A stretch of 17,456 nt of DNA from Methylophaga sp. GTDB taxonomy: Bacteria; Pseudomonadota; Gammaproteobacteria; Nitrosococcales; Methylophagaceae. Below the pieces are notes generated by a model. The model was not told the DNA's origin. It did no database searches and saw only the letters and a program-made list of their open reading frames with translations. Within the stretch, counting starts at the first letter, position 1; each line of letters begins with the position of its first letter. The stretch is taken from the NCBI GenBank assembly GCA_014762585.1, contig JABURN010000229.1:1-17456 (forward strand), in the 5' to 3' direction. Below, one piece after another: positions 1 to 6,846 of the stretch. Position numbers and translations under genes: made by a program.

Positions 1-998
1 CCCAGCTCTCGCTTACGAAATTTGAAAAACGGGGTCACAGTCAGCAGCACTGCCAGTTGTCTCGCCACAAAAATCAGTGCCAGCGCAATCAGCAAAGAAG
101 GCAAGGCAAACTGAATCATGTCTGATGGCGTGACCAGCAAGCCCAACACCAGGAACAGTCCAATCTGGCTCAGCCAGGCCAGACCATCATGCACCGGCAG
201 AATATGCTGCAGATGACGTCCGGGCTGATTGCCTATCAGCAGACCGCATAGATAAATAGCCAGAAAGCCACTGCCGCCAAGAACGCTGGCCAATCCAAAA
301 GTGGAAAAGCCCATCGCCAGTGCCAGCAGAGAATAAAGTGCCGGTGCCAGTTCCACCCGCTTAAGCATACGACTGGTCAACCAGCCGCCAGCGAGCCCCA
401 CCGCAATGCCAACCCCGAACTGTTGAACAAAGAACAGAATCGAATCCAGCGGAGTCTGGAAATCTCCCACCAGCATTTCAATCAGCAGCAGGGTCAGGAA
501 AATCGCCATCGGATCATTGGTACCGGACTCGATTTCCAGTGTCGCTGCGACCCGCTCATTGATATTGATGCCCTGTCCTCGCAGCATGGAAAATACTGCC
601 GCGGCATCGGTGGAGCCCACAATCGCCCCGATAAGAAAGCCTTCCAGCAGAGATAATTCAAACACCCAGGTCGCTATCAGACCGACGATGCCACTGGTGA
701 CAAATACCCCTAATGTCGACATGGTGAGGGCCGGTTTAAAGCCGACGCGGAAAGTATCAAGCCGGGTTCTCAGGCCGCCATCCAGCAGGATCATGGCCAG
801 AGCCAGATGCCCGATAAGAAAGGCCTGTGAGTAATTATCAAAGCGAATGCCCAGCAGCCCATCCTCACCGGCCAGCATGCCCAGCGCGAGAAAGATAATC
901 AGCAGAGGAAGTCCGAAAAGAGAAGAAAGACGACTGGCAAGAATACTGAGCGCGATCAGCAGACCGCTGAGCAGAAATAAACTGTTAATTGAATCCAT
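1..998 (-). CDS. nhaP2: K+/H+ (cation/proton) antiporter, NhaP2/CvrA type, C-terminus cut off by window edge
   Basis: Reading the minus strand from the ATG at 998 gives at least 332 codons open to the window edge, so the C-terminal part is missing (family members run to about 570-580 residues). The protein is a polytopic CPA1-type exchanger that moves K+ or Na+ against protons across the inner membrane. It starts MDSINSLFLLSGLLIALSI and is mostly hydrophobic helices. Conserved motifs visible are LALGMLAGEDG (about residues 37-47), GSTDAAAVFS (about 128-137) and ESGTNDPMAIFLT (about 156-168), the last holding the Asn-Asp pair expected in the ion site of electroneutral exchangers. The missing part should carry the cytosolic regulatory domains. 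It lies 63 bp downstream of the LEA14-like gene on the same strand, so co-transcription is likely. The Shine-Dalgarno is weak (AAGAAA). Family assignment is strong; the ion transported is inferred. Confidence 0.9.
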   Translation of the reverse strand, partial: MDSINSLFLLSGLLIALSILASRLSSLFGLPLLIIFLALGMLAGEDGLLGIRFDNYSQAFLIGHLALAMILLDGGLRTRLDTFRVGFKPALTMSTLGVFVTSGIVGLIATWVFELSLLEGFLIGAIVGSTDAAAVFSMLRGQGININERVAATLEIESGTNDPMAIFLTLLLIEMLVGDFQTPLDSILFFVQQFGVGIAVGLAGGWLTSRMLKRVELAPALYSLLALAMGFSTFGLASVLGGSGFLAIYLCGLLIGNQPGRHLQHILPVHDGLAWLSQIGLFLVLGLLVTPSDMIQFALPSLLIALALIFVARQLAVLLTVTPFFKFRKREL

Positions 999-1061
999 AG
1001 GTTTCTTATATCCGGCCTGAGCTCAGAATACCATAGCCGGGTTCTGAACTGACTCATCGAA

Positions 1062-1544
1062 TCAGTTGCTACTCTCGCTGCCTGTTCGTCCAAATCCGAA
1101 CTCACCTTCCTCTTCCAGTGTGATGAACGGCAGCAAGCGGCCGACATCAAAACGGGCACGGAACAGGTAATGTAAAGTCTCACGCTGACCAGACAGCAGC
1201 TGGTTAATCAACCGGGCACTGCCCAGCAGGTCAGGTGAGGCTTTAATGGTGAATTCGGCCGTGCCGTAGCCCGGCACCTCGGGCAGATTCGGCTCTGCTC
1301 CGGTTAAGATCCGCTGGTCCTCGACTTCCACCGAATAGCTCATGCCTTTCAGCGGCAGTGCACTGCGATTGGGATTGACCACCTGCAGACCAATCAGAAA
1401 AGTGGGCGATACGCCGGTCGACTCCGGTGCCAGCGCAAAAGAGGTGATATTGACCTGCGGTTTTTCATAGCTGGGAAACCAGCTGGCACAGGCACTTAAT
1501 AGCAAGATGACAAAAAGCACAGCAGTGGTTTTCAACATGGACAT
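1062..1544 (-). CDS. LEA14-like (LEA type 2 / WHy domain) lipoprotein
   Basis: 160-residue protein with a lipoprotein signal: a short charged start, a hydrophobic stretch and the lipobox LLSAC with Cys19 as the predicted lipidated residue. The rest matches the water-stress/hypersensitive-response (WHy) fold of LEA14 proteins: FALAPESTGVSPTFLIGLQV followed by NPNRSALPLKGMSYSVEVE, the usual 'variable-loop then NPN' strand pattern, and a second half of alternating beta strands. Bacterial members are envelope proteins linked by family to desiccation and osmotic tolerance; the molecular role is not known. A strong purine-rich ribosome site (GGGGGA) sits just before the ATG at 1544. It lies directly upstream of the antiporter gene on the same strand, and together they suggest an ionic or osmotic stress unit (inference). 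Short palindromes lie upstream of it. Confidence 0.8.
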   Translation of the reverse strand: MSMLKTTAVLFVILLLSACASWFPSYEKPQVNITSFALAPESTGVSPTFLIGLQVVNPNRSALPLKGMSYSVEVEDQRILTGAEPNLPEVPGYGTAEFTIKASPDLLGSARLINQLLSGQRETLHYLFRARFDVGRLLPFITLEEEGEFGFGRTGSESSN

Positions 1545-1582
1545 ATTTCCCCCAACTCAATACGTTCAGTTTAACGCCATAT

Positions 1583-1626
1583 CAGTCACGATGACTGACT
1601 GTCTATTCAGGAACCATGACTGTCAT
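1583..1626. promoter_or_regulatory. Two short palindromes upstream of the LEA14-like gene
   Basis: CAGTCA-CGA-TGACTG occupies 1583-1597 (perfect 6-bp arms) and ATGAC-T-GTCAT occupies 1616-1626 (perfect 5-bp arms). Both contain the same TGACTG/TGACTGT core, and a further ACTGTC lies at 1598-1603. They fall 39-82 bp upstream of the LEA14-like start, where promoter and operator would be expected. No clear -35/-10 pair was recognised. The regulator is unknown; chance palindromes of this size cannot be excluded. Confidence 0.3.
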
Positions 1627-1653
1627 TGTGTGCTGGCATCACCTGACACAAAA

Positions 1654-1684
1654 AAGCGCCGCATCTGATAACAAATGCGGCGCT
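1654..1684 (-). terminator. Intrinsic terminator of the His/Met-rich repeat protein gene
   Basis: Read on the minus strand, a perfect 10-bp GC-rich stem (AGCGCCGCAT pairing with ATGCGGCGCT, 1655-1664 with 1675-1684) with a 10-base loop is followed at once by a run of six T. It starts 34 bp beyond the stop of the 1718-2152 gene and separates it from the LEA14-like gene. Confidence 0.85.
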
Positions 1685-1717
1685 CAAACTTAAATGCTGA
1701 ATTGAAAGCGGAAAATC

Positions 1718-2152
1718 TTAGTTGCCACGCTTATCGAGCATTTCTTCACCCTCGCCCATTTCATGTGCGGGATGTTTAGTGCCTTCAGATTCCTTGGCTT
1801 CTTCCAGGTTTTCCTTGTATTTCTCGCTCTTTTCTTCGTTTTTATAATTTTCAGATGTAACTGCATCACCCATTTCATCAGCTGGGTGTTCAGTCCCTAC
1901 ATGGGTATCTTCGGTCCCCATTTTATGGGCAGGGTGAGGATCATGCTTGGTATCCCTGGCTTCTTCCAGGTTCTCTCTGTATTCCTCGGTGAGTGGTTGT
2001 TCTCTGTCTACATCAGCTGCTTCACCCATTTCGTGTGCAGGGTGTTCCATGCCTTTGTGACTGTCTTGTTTTTGCTCATGATGATCAGCCATTGCCGGCG
2101 TCATTGACAGCAGTAATGAGACGAGTGTTGTCAGCAAACCTTGCTTAAACAT
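1718..2152 (-). CDS. Small secreted His/Met-rich protein with HPAHEMG repeats, function unknown
   Basis: I do not recognise the family. The 144-residue protein has a Sec signal (MFKQGLLTTLVSLLLSMTPAMA, cleavage predicted after AMA at residue 22), so the mature 122 residues should be periplasmic or secreted. The mature part is very charged, with no Cys and no hydrophobic core. HPAHEMG or a close variant occurs four times, at about residues 37-43, 73-79, 89-95 and 127-133. A helical segment EYRENLEEAR (57-66) recurs as KYKENLEEAK (111-120). Two tandem units of about 52-54 residues explain this. Regularly spaced His and Met with acidic residues suggest metal binding, for example copper (inference). 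The start is firm: AAAGGAGGTC at 2156-2165 sits 3 bases before the ATG region. A terminator follows, and palindromes lie upstream. Confidence 0.75.
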   Translation of the reverse strand: MFKQGLLTTLVSLLLSMTPAMADHHEQKQDSHKGMEHPAHEMGEAADVDREQPLTEEYRENLEEARDTKHDPHPAHKMGTEDTHVGTEHPADEMGDAVTSENYKNEEKSEKYKENLEEAKESEGTKHPAHEMGEGEEMLDKRGN

Positions 2153-2170
2153 AACGACCTCCTTTGTTTA

Positions 2171-2191
2171 ATTACTCAAACATTGAGTAAT
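2171..2191. promoter_or_regulatory. Perfect 9-bp inverted repeat in front of the His/Met-rich gene, candidate operator
   Basis: ATTACTCAA and TTGAGTAAT are perfect 9-bp arms around a 3-bp ACA centre. The site ends about 18 bp upstream of the ATG at 2152 and just upstream of its strong Shine-Dalgarno, so a bound dimer could block the promoter or transcript start. In RNA the loop would be only 3 bases and the stem A/U-rich, so a DNA operator is more likely than a terminator. The cognate regulator is not in view. Confidence 0.45.
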
Positions 2192-2220
2192 AACTGACTA
2201 AAAGCATTTTCAATCAGTTG

Positions 2221-2253
2221 TGGTTACACCATAACCAATATCTGCTAGCAGAT
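2221..2253. promoter_or_regulatory. Further palindromes upstream of the His/Met-rich gene
   Basis: TGGTTA-CACCA-TAACCA (2221-2237) has perfect 6-bp arms and ATCTGCTAGCAGAT (2240-2253) is a perfect 14-bp palindrome. They follow one another directly, 69-101 bp upstream of the His/Met-rich gene, which is where -35 and upstream activator sites would lie. I could not assign a convincing sigma70 promoter here. Confidence 0.3.
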
Positions 2254-2319
2254 CAAACGCCGAAATATGGCAATAATCATATATTTTTCAGACACTTAAA
2301 ATCAAATTCAGTCTAAATT

Positions 2320-2339
2320 CAGCATTATCCCTAGTGCTG
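2320..2339 (-). terminator. Possible weak leuA terminator hairpin
   Basis: On the minus strand CAGCA-C-TA / TA-A-TGCTG forms an 8-bp stem with one mismatch and a GGGA loop, 32 bp after the leuA stop. It has no immediate T run (only a T-rich stretch further on), so this is a weak candidate. Confidence 0.25.
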
Positions 2340-2371
2340 TCACGAGGATATTCCTAAATGAGAACTGAAAG

Positions 2372-4072
2372 TTACTGAATAGCCTGCTTAAGTCTATTTT
2401 CGTGCTTCCGTTCATCCGCCACAGCACGGTTGATACCATTGATAAGGGCTTTGATAGCCGCTGTGGTGATGTTCTTGTCCTGACCTACACCAAAATTTGT
2501 GGGTCGGTCTCCGACTTTGACCTCAACGTAGCTGACTGCCGCTGCATCTGACCCTGCACTCATACCATGTTCATGGTAATCAGCCACCGTTATGGGCTGC
2601 CCCAGGTGCTCACTGATAGCTTTGGCTGCCGCGTCCAGAGGACCATTACCATGACCACCCACTTCAACACGCTGATTATCATGGTTTAAAACTATTCTGG
2701 TCACCACGTCACTGGTTTGTTCATCAATGACATGGCTGCTCATATAACGATAAGGCGTTTCGACCTGCAAATAAGAAGCCTCAAACAGATTCACGATGCT
2801 GGCAGTATCGACTTCCCTGCTGGTTTCATCGCTGACCTTCTGCACAATTCGGCTGAACTCAATCTGCAGACGCCGTGGCAATTCAAAACCGGCTGCATTC
2901 TGTAACAGGAAGCTGACGCCGCCCTTGCCGGACTGGCTGTTCACCCGCACGACGGCATCATAGCTGCGGTTCAAATCGGCGGGATCAATCGGTAAATACG
3001 GCACCTGCCAGAATTTGTCTTCCGTCTGTACCGCAAAGCCTTTTTTAATTGCGTCCTGATGCGAACCGGAAAAGGCTGTGAATACCAATTCACCAGCATA
3101 AGGATGCCGCGGATGTACCGGTAACTGCGTGGTTTCTTCATACATCTGACGGATTTGATCAATCTGACTGAAATCCAGCCCTGGATCGATACCCTGTGAA
3201 TACAGATTCAATGCCAGGGTGACCAAATCGACATTGCCCGTGCGTTCACCGTTACCGAACAGACAGCCTTCCACCCGATCAGCCCCGGCCATCACCGCCA
3301 ACTCGGCCGCAGCCACGGCGGTACCGCGATCGTTGTGCGGATGTACGCTCAAAATGATGCTGTCACGCTGATTGAGGTTGCGATGCATCCACTCAATCTG
3401 GTCGGCATAGGTATTTGGCGTCGACATTTCCACCGTCGCCGGCAGGTTCAAAATCATTTTGTTTTCAGGCGTCGGCTGCCAGATAGCCGTCACCGCATCA
3501 CACACTTCTTTGGCAAATTCGATTTCGGTGCTGGAAAAGACCTCCGGTGAGTACTGGTAGACCCACTGCGTTTCCGGCTGTTTGCTGGTCATCTCTTTAA
3601 CCCAGCGAGTGCCACGTTCGGCGATTTCCATCACGCCGGCCTTGTCAGTGCGGTAAACCACTTCACGGAACGTCGGTGAAATCGGGTTGTACATATGCAG
3701 AATGGCCCGTCTAGCACCTTTGAGCGACTCAACAGTACGCGCAATCAAGTCTTCGCGCGCCTGGGTCAGCACTTCGATAGTGACATCATCCGGAATACGG
3801 TTTTCTTCAATCAGGCGACGGACCACATTGAAGTCGGTTTCAGACGCTGAGGGAAAGCCGACCTCGATTTCCTTGAAGCCGATACGGACCAGTTCATCGA
3901 AATAACGCAGCTTGGTCTCAACTGACATCGGGTCTATCAGAGCCTGATTACCATCACGCAGATCGGTGCTCATCCAGATTGGCGGCTGTTCCAGCACCGC
4001 ATTGGGCCACTGGCGATCGGTTAATTTGATGGGCTCAAAGCGGCGGTACTTCTGAGCTGGGTTGGTAATCAT
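2372..4072 (-). CDS. leuA: 2-isopropylmalate synthase
   Basis: LeuA condenses acetyl-CoA with 2-oxoisovalerate to 2-isopropylmalate, the committed step of leucine synthesis in the cytosol. At 566 residues it belongs to the longer LeuA form that begins [17 protein letters not shown]. Visible HMGL-like TIM-barrel motifs are [11 protein letters not shown] near residue 36 (catalytic Arg and metal-binding Asp) and [18 protein letters not shown] near residue 245 (metal-binding HxH), followed by [21 protein letters not shown]. The C-terminal third (from about residue 435) is the LeuA allosteric domain, with [12 protein letters not shown] and [13 protein letters not shown], so leucine feedback is expected. 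AGGAG at a normal distance supports the ATG at 4072. It is divergent from an Lrp/AsnC-type gene and preceded by a leader of about 170 nt. No other leu genes are next to it. Confidence 0.96.
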   Translation of the reverse strand: MITNPAQKYRRFEPIKLTDRQWPNAVLEQPPIWMSTDLRDGNQALIDPMSVETKLRYFDELVRIGFKEIEVGFPSASETDFNVVRRLIEENRIPDDVTIEVLTQAREDLIARTVESLKGARRAILHMYNPISPTFREVVYRTDKAGVMEIAERGTRWVKEMTSKQPETQWVYQYSPEVFSSTEIEFAKEVCDAVTAIWQPTPENKMILNLPATVEMSTPNTYADQIEWMHRNLNQRDSIILSVHPHNDRGTAVAAAELAVMAGADRVEGCLFGNGERTGNVDLVTLALNLYSQGIDPGLDFSQIDQIRQMYEETTQLPVHPRHPYAGELVFTAFSGSHQDAIKKGFAVQTEDKFWQVPYLPIDPADLNRSYDAVVRVNSQSGKGGVSFLLQNAAGFELPRRLQIEFSRIVQKVSDETSREVDTASIVNLFEASYLQVETPYRYMSSHVIDEQTSDVVTRIVLNHDNQRVEVGGHGNGPLDAAAKAISEHLGQPITVADYHEHGMSAGSDAAAVSYVEVKVGDRPTNFGVGQDKNITTAAIKALINGINRAVADERKHENRLKQAIQ

Positions 4073-4102
4073 CTCTGACTCCTGAAAGCATTAAATTCGG
4101 TT

Positions 4103-4246
4103 AGCTGAAAAACCTTCGCGTTCGTCTGACCTTGCCAGTCGGGTTAACTGGAAGCTTTTGCGAGCCTCGACCATCACTTGTGATGATGTGGGAGCACCCG
4201 TGCCAGCGAGAGCTTATGACTCATTCGCTACCGGTTTCAGCTATGG
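4103..4246 (-). ncRNA. Candidate structured leuA leader RNA (attenuator or cis-regulatory element)
   Basis: A -10-like TATACT on the minus strand (4252-4257) would start transcripts near 4245, leaving about 170 nt before leuA. The first bases, AGCUGAAA (4235-4242) then CC, are complementary to a GG-UU-UUUCAGCU segment at 4103-4114 just before the leuA ribosome site. The pairing is 8 perfect bp plus 2 after a 2-base bulge, closing a domain of about 140 nt. Inside are AGCGA/UCGCU, CAUCA/UGAUG (5 bp, 7-base loop), CCAGU/ACUGG (5 bp, 7-base loop) and a GGUUUUUC run resembling a weak attenuator end. I recall a published leuA-associated RNA motif in Halomonas-like gammaproteobacteria, but could not test membership. 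Pairings were found by eye, without energy calculation. Confidence 0.4.
4174..4224 (-). CDS. Possible 16-residue leuA leader peptide
   Basis: Within the leuA leader an ATG at 4224 opens a 16-codon frame, MSHKLSLARVLPHHHK, ending in TGA. It has three Leu codons (CTC, CTG, CTC), one Val codon and a run of three His codons. Its position about 20 nt after the predicted transcript start and just upstream of alternative stems fits ribosome-mediated attenuation. Against this, the Shine-Dalgarno is poor (GGTAG) and Leu is not strongly enriched. Confidence 0.3.
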   Translation of the reverse strand: MSHKLSLARVLPHHHK

Positions 4247-4305
4247 AGAATAGTATAGAGAGATTGCAGTAGAATTAAATTGCCAATATTGCATTAAAAT
4301 CAAAT

Positions 4306-4329
4306 TTTATAGCATTATATTGCTATAAA
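4306..4329. promoter_or_regulatory. Candidate Lrp/AsnC-type operator between leuA and the regulator gene
   Basis: TTTATAGCA and TGCTATAAA are perfect 9-bp arms around TTATAT, which itself adds two more pairs, giving a 24-bp near-palindrome. It overlaps the best -35 for the regulator gene (TTGCTA at 4320-4325, with AATAAT 18 bp further on). Further ATTGC half-sites lie at 4263, 4279 and 4288. AT-rich repeated sites are typical for Lrp/AsnC regulators, and autoregulation is common in the family. Control of leuA from the same site is inference. Confidence 0.5.
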
Positions 4330-4380
4330 TTACATTTAAATGGAATAATATTTTTCAATCTACTTTATTGGAGATATAAG

Positions 4381-4851
4381 ATGTCAGAAAAACTGGATCG
4401 CTACGATCAGATGATCCTCGACATCCTGCAAAAAGACGGGCGTATTACCAACCAGGAACTGGCAGAAGCCATCAAACTATCGCCTTCCCCCTGCCTGCGC
4501 CGGGTACGACAGATGGAAGAGGACGGCCTGATAGATGGTTATGTTGCCTTACTGAATGCCAAAAAACTGGGTCTCAGTCTGATGGCCTTTATCGGCATCA
4601 GCATGGACCGGCATACGCCGGAACGCTTCGAGAAGCTGGAATCAACTTTGGCTGGCTACCCCGAGGTACTGGAGTGTCATCTGATTACCGGCCAGGATGC
4701 CGACTACCTGCTGAAAGTCATCGTGCGGGATATGGACTCCTACCAGCAGTTTCTGCTCAACAAGCTGACCCGCATCGAGGGTGTGACCGGTGTCCACACC
4801 TCTTTTGTCATGAAATCGCCGATTAACTCCACTGCGTTACCGGTGAATTAA
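4381..4851 (+). CDS. Lrp/AsnC family transcriptional regulator
   Basis: 156-residue regulator of the feast/famine family, which forms octamers or larger discs and senses amino acids. The N-terminal winged helix-turn-helix runs from LDRYDQMILDILQKDGRITNQ through ELAEAIKLSPSPCLRRVRQME (about residues 5-47), with the recognition helix SPSPCLRRV. The C-terminal RAM ligand-binding domain starts near residue 70, with the usual TGQDADYLLKVIVRDMDSYQQF segment at about 103-124. Start is clear: GGAGAT at 4370-4375 lies 5 bases before the ATG. It is divergent from leuA and shares a 308-bp AT-rich region holding a 24-bp palindrome, so autoregulation and perhaps control of leuA are likely (inference). It is convergent with rarD, with only 3 bp between stops. 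Whether it is a global Lrp or a pathway-specific paralogue (for example BkdR-like) cannot be told. Confidence 0.93.
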   Translation: MSEKLDRYDQMILDILQKDGRITNQELAEAIKLSPSPCLRRVRQMEEDGLIDGYVALLNAKKLGLSLMAFIGISMDRHTPERFEKLESTLAGYPEVLECHLITGQDADYLLKVIVRDMDSYQQFLLNKLTRIEGVTGVHTSFVMKSPINSTALPVN

Positions 4852-4854
4852 ATA

Positions 4855-5742
4855 TCACGATGCGGTTTGAGACTGTTTTTGTCTGAGCTGCTGCCAGAGT
4901 CCGGCTACAAATAAAAACAGTGCAATCCAGACCAGGATAAAGGTCACCATCCGCTCGGGTGGGAAATGCTCGTTGAGCACAAACACGCCAATCAGAAACT
5001 GGATGGTCGGGTTGATATACATAATAAAGCCGACTACTGAGAGATTGATACGACTGGTTGCCATCGCAAACAACACCAGCGGCAGAGCAGTCAGAAAGCC
5101 TGACACTATCAGCAAAGTGGTGGTCGTATTATCAAGGCCAAAGCCCATCTGGCTGTCTGCAGACAGTAGCTGCCAGCCAACAAAGCCCAGAGCCAGTGGC
5201 AGCAACCACAAAGTCTCGATAGTCAGACCATTAAGGCCGTCAATCGGATGTACTTTTCTGATCAGACCATAAAAAGCAAAAGCAAAGGCCAGCACCACGC
5301 CGACCCAGGGCAAGGCGCCAAAACTCCACAGTTCCCATAGCACCGCTACCGCTGCTAAAACCCCGGCCCAGGCCTGCAGGGGATGTAAAGCTTCTTTCAG
5401 AATCAACCGCCCCATCAGCAAACTGACCACCGGCATGATGAAATAACCCAGACTCGCTTCCAGCACCCGGTGTTGACCCACCGCCCAGATATAGACCAGC
5501 CAGTTAACGGCTATCAGCAGTGAAGACACACCCAGCCAGATCAGCGTCTTTTTATCCTGCAGCGCCTTCACCAGTAATCGGCCGCGTTGCAGCATCAATC
5601 CCAGGCTGAAAGTCGCCACCAGCGACCAGATAATCCGGTGCGACAACACCTCTACCGGTGATACATGGTTCAGGTAGCTGAAAAAGAGCGGGAAAATACC
5701 CCAGATGGAATAGGCCAGAACGGCCAGCACGAGACCTTGCAT
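4855..5742 (-). CDS. rarD: RarD-type EamA/DMT family permease
   Basis: 295-residue inner-membrane protein with about ten hydrophobic helices, the size of the EamA family. The N-terminal LVLAVLAYSIWGIFPLFFSY and the following VSPVEVLSHRIIWSLV segment are characteristic of RarD ('chloramphenicol-sensitive protein'), whose substrate is not established. A second EamA repeat begins near residue 150, and YINPTIQFLIGVFVLNEHFPPERM (about 238-261) is the conserved penultimate-helix region. The Shine-Dalgarno before the ATG at 5742 is poor. It is convergent with the Lrp-like gene and lies 46 bp downstream of the ATL gene on the same strand, so it may share its transcript. Family assignment is firm; transported compound unknown. 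Confidence 0.9.
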   Translation of the reverse strand: MQGLVLAVLAYSIWGIFPLFFSYLNHVSPVEVLSHRIIWSLVATFSLGLMLQRGRLLVKALQDKKTLIWLGVSSLLIAVNWLVYIWAVGQHRVLEASLGYFIMPVVSLLMGRLILKEALHPLQAWAGVLAAVAVLWELWSFGALPWVGVVLAFAFAFYGLIRKVHPIDGLNGLTIETLWLLPLALGFVGWQLLSADSQMGFGLDNTTTTLLIVSGFLTALPLVLFAMATSRINLSVVGFIMYINPTIQFLIGVFVLNEHFPPERMVTFILVWIALFLFVAGLWQQLRQKQSQTAS

Positions 5743-5788
5743 AGAATGCCCATAGATTTAAAGGCGTATGTTACCAATTTTGAGGCGT

Positions 5789-6112
5789 CTATTTGATGCT
5801 ACTGCCATCCCATTGATAAATCCGTAGCCGGACTTTGCCCTTATCAAAATGCACGCCTTCAGATGCCAGCCGTTGTCGCTGCAATCGCTCAGCGTCACTA
5901 CCAACAGGTAGGGCAATCTCCCCCTTGGCATTGATCACACGATGCCAGGGCAATGAGGTCTCTGCCGGTAATTTCTTCAGAATATGGCCGACGCCGCGGG
6001 CATGGCCGGGGTAGCCACAAAGTCTGGCTATCTGCCCATAAGTTGCTACTTTACCGGATGGAATCAAAGCCACGGTGTGCCAGACTATTTCGCTAAGCTG
6101 CATTTCTGACAT
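5789..6112 (-). CDS. Alkyltransferase-like protein (ATL, MGMT-fold, no acceptor Cys)
   Basis: 107-residue protein covering only the DNA-binding C-terminal domain of O6-alkylguanine-DNA alkyltransferase. It keeps VATYGQIARLCGYPGHARGVG, including the Tyr of nucleotide flipping and the Arg finger (Arg39). The catalytic PCHR box is PWHR (residues 55-58): the acceptor Cys is replaced by Trp. This is the hallmark of ATL proteins (E. coli YbaZ/eATL class), which bind O6-alkylguanine without repairing it and pass the lesion to nucleotide excision repair. It therefore should not transfer alkyl groups. Cytoplasmic. It lies downstream of a strong terminator and upstream of rarD; its promoter must overlap the roughly 60 bp in between or use readthrough. 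Confidence 0.92.
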   Translation of the reverse strand: MSEMQLSEIVWHTVALIPSGKVATYGQIARLCGYPGHARGVGHILKKLPAETSLPWHRVINAKGEIALPVGSDAERLQRQRLASEGVHFDKGKVRLRIYQWDGSSIK

Positions 6113-6127
6113 GCTTTATACCCATAC

Positions 6128-6162
6128 AAAAGCGGACTGGGCCATCATGCCCAATCCGCTTT
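6128..6162 (-). terminator. Intrinsic terminator of the lipoprotein gene
   Basis: On the minus strand, AAAGCGGA-TTGGGC style arms pair with GCCCA-TCCGCTTT (13 bp, one mismatch, 6-base loop) and are followed by TTTTGTAT. It begins 11 bp after the stop at 6174, so it ends the lipoprotein transcript just before the ATL gene. Confidence 0.8.
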
Positions 6163-6173
6163 GAATTCACCAG

Positions 6174-6722
6174 TTAATCTGCCAGTGAGACGGTGCTGGG
6201 TTCAATTTTCAACTGCGCCAGCTTGTCCATCAGAGATTCGATGTTTCTCTTAGCCGAACCTTCATTGGCCAGTCTCAGGCGTTTGATTGCCGCAAAAGCA
6301 TCGCCCATGGTCGCCGTGTGCGGAGTGATGATCATTTCATCCATCACCACCTCATCGGTGGCTTTATCTGTCAAGACATAACGGATATGAGTTGTCACCG
6401 TCATATCAAAACCCATGATCGGCTGTTTTACCTCCAGCAGTTGAATTGCCAGATCATAATTCCCCTGTTCACCCAGCAAGCCTTGGGCTGAGAGGCTGTC
6501 CCTGACTGCCTGACGGAAAGCTTCATTACTAATCTCTGAGGTCCACAGCGGATTGGTTTCGGTACCGCCACTCACGTCATTAACATCAACATTCGCCTCC
6601 AAAGCACGATCATACTGGTGGCTTACTTCGGTATAACGCATGTTTTCGACTTTGGCGCCGGATGCGCAACCAAATAACAGGCCCGACATTGCGATAACTA
6701 AAAACAGTCTGCCAATCTTCAC
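6174..6722 (-). CDS. Putative lipoprotein, function unknown (GTG start)
   Basis: The open frame extends back to an ATG at 6833, but I choose the GTG at 6722. AGGAGA (6728-6733) lies 5 bases before it, and from there the protein begins MKIGRLFLVIAMSGLLFGCAS, a textbook lipoprotein signal with lipobox LFGC and lipidated Cys19. With the long start a charged 37-residue tail would precede the signal. The 182-residue product has a mature part with NPLWTSEISNEAFRQAVRDSL (about 91-111 of the long form), a long beta-rich middle and a helical C-terminus. I recognise no enzyme motif; Ala follows the +1 Cys, so sorting to the outer membrane is likely by the Lol rule. It has its own terminator. No function is claimed. 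Confidence 0.8.
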   Translation of the reverse strand: MKIGRLFLVIAMSGLLFGCASGAKVENMRYTEVSHQYDRALEANVDVNDVSGGTETNPLWTSEISNEAFRQAVRDSLSAQGLLGEQGNYDLAIQLLEVKQPIMGFDMTVTTHIRYVLTDKATDEVVMDEMIITPHTATMGDAFAAIKRLRLANEGSAKRNIESLMDKLAQLKIEPSTVSLAD

Positions 6723-6846
6723 TCTTTTCTCCTGAAAATAACCAATAAAATCAGCAGCCAAACTCCGAGGATCCGGCAGTTCGGTTTTCAGGAATGAGAA
6801 TTTCAGACTGAGATAGGAGGATTGCTCGTCCATGAACCCGAAATGA

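Noticed and set aside
423..834. Plus-strand open frames across the antiporter gene
   Set aside because: They lie opposite the nhaP2-like frame, which has clear family motifs; they have no ribosome sites and low-complexity translations.
1763..2107. 114-codon plus-strand frame opposite the repeat protein
   Set aside because: Its hydrophobic, Phe-rich product is the antisense reading of the His/Glu-rich repeats. The minus frame has a strong Shine-Dalgarno, a signal peptide and a terminator.
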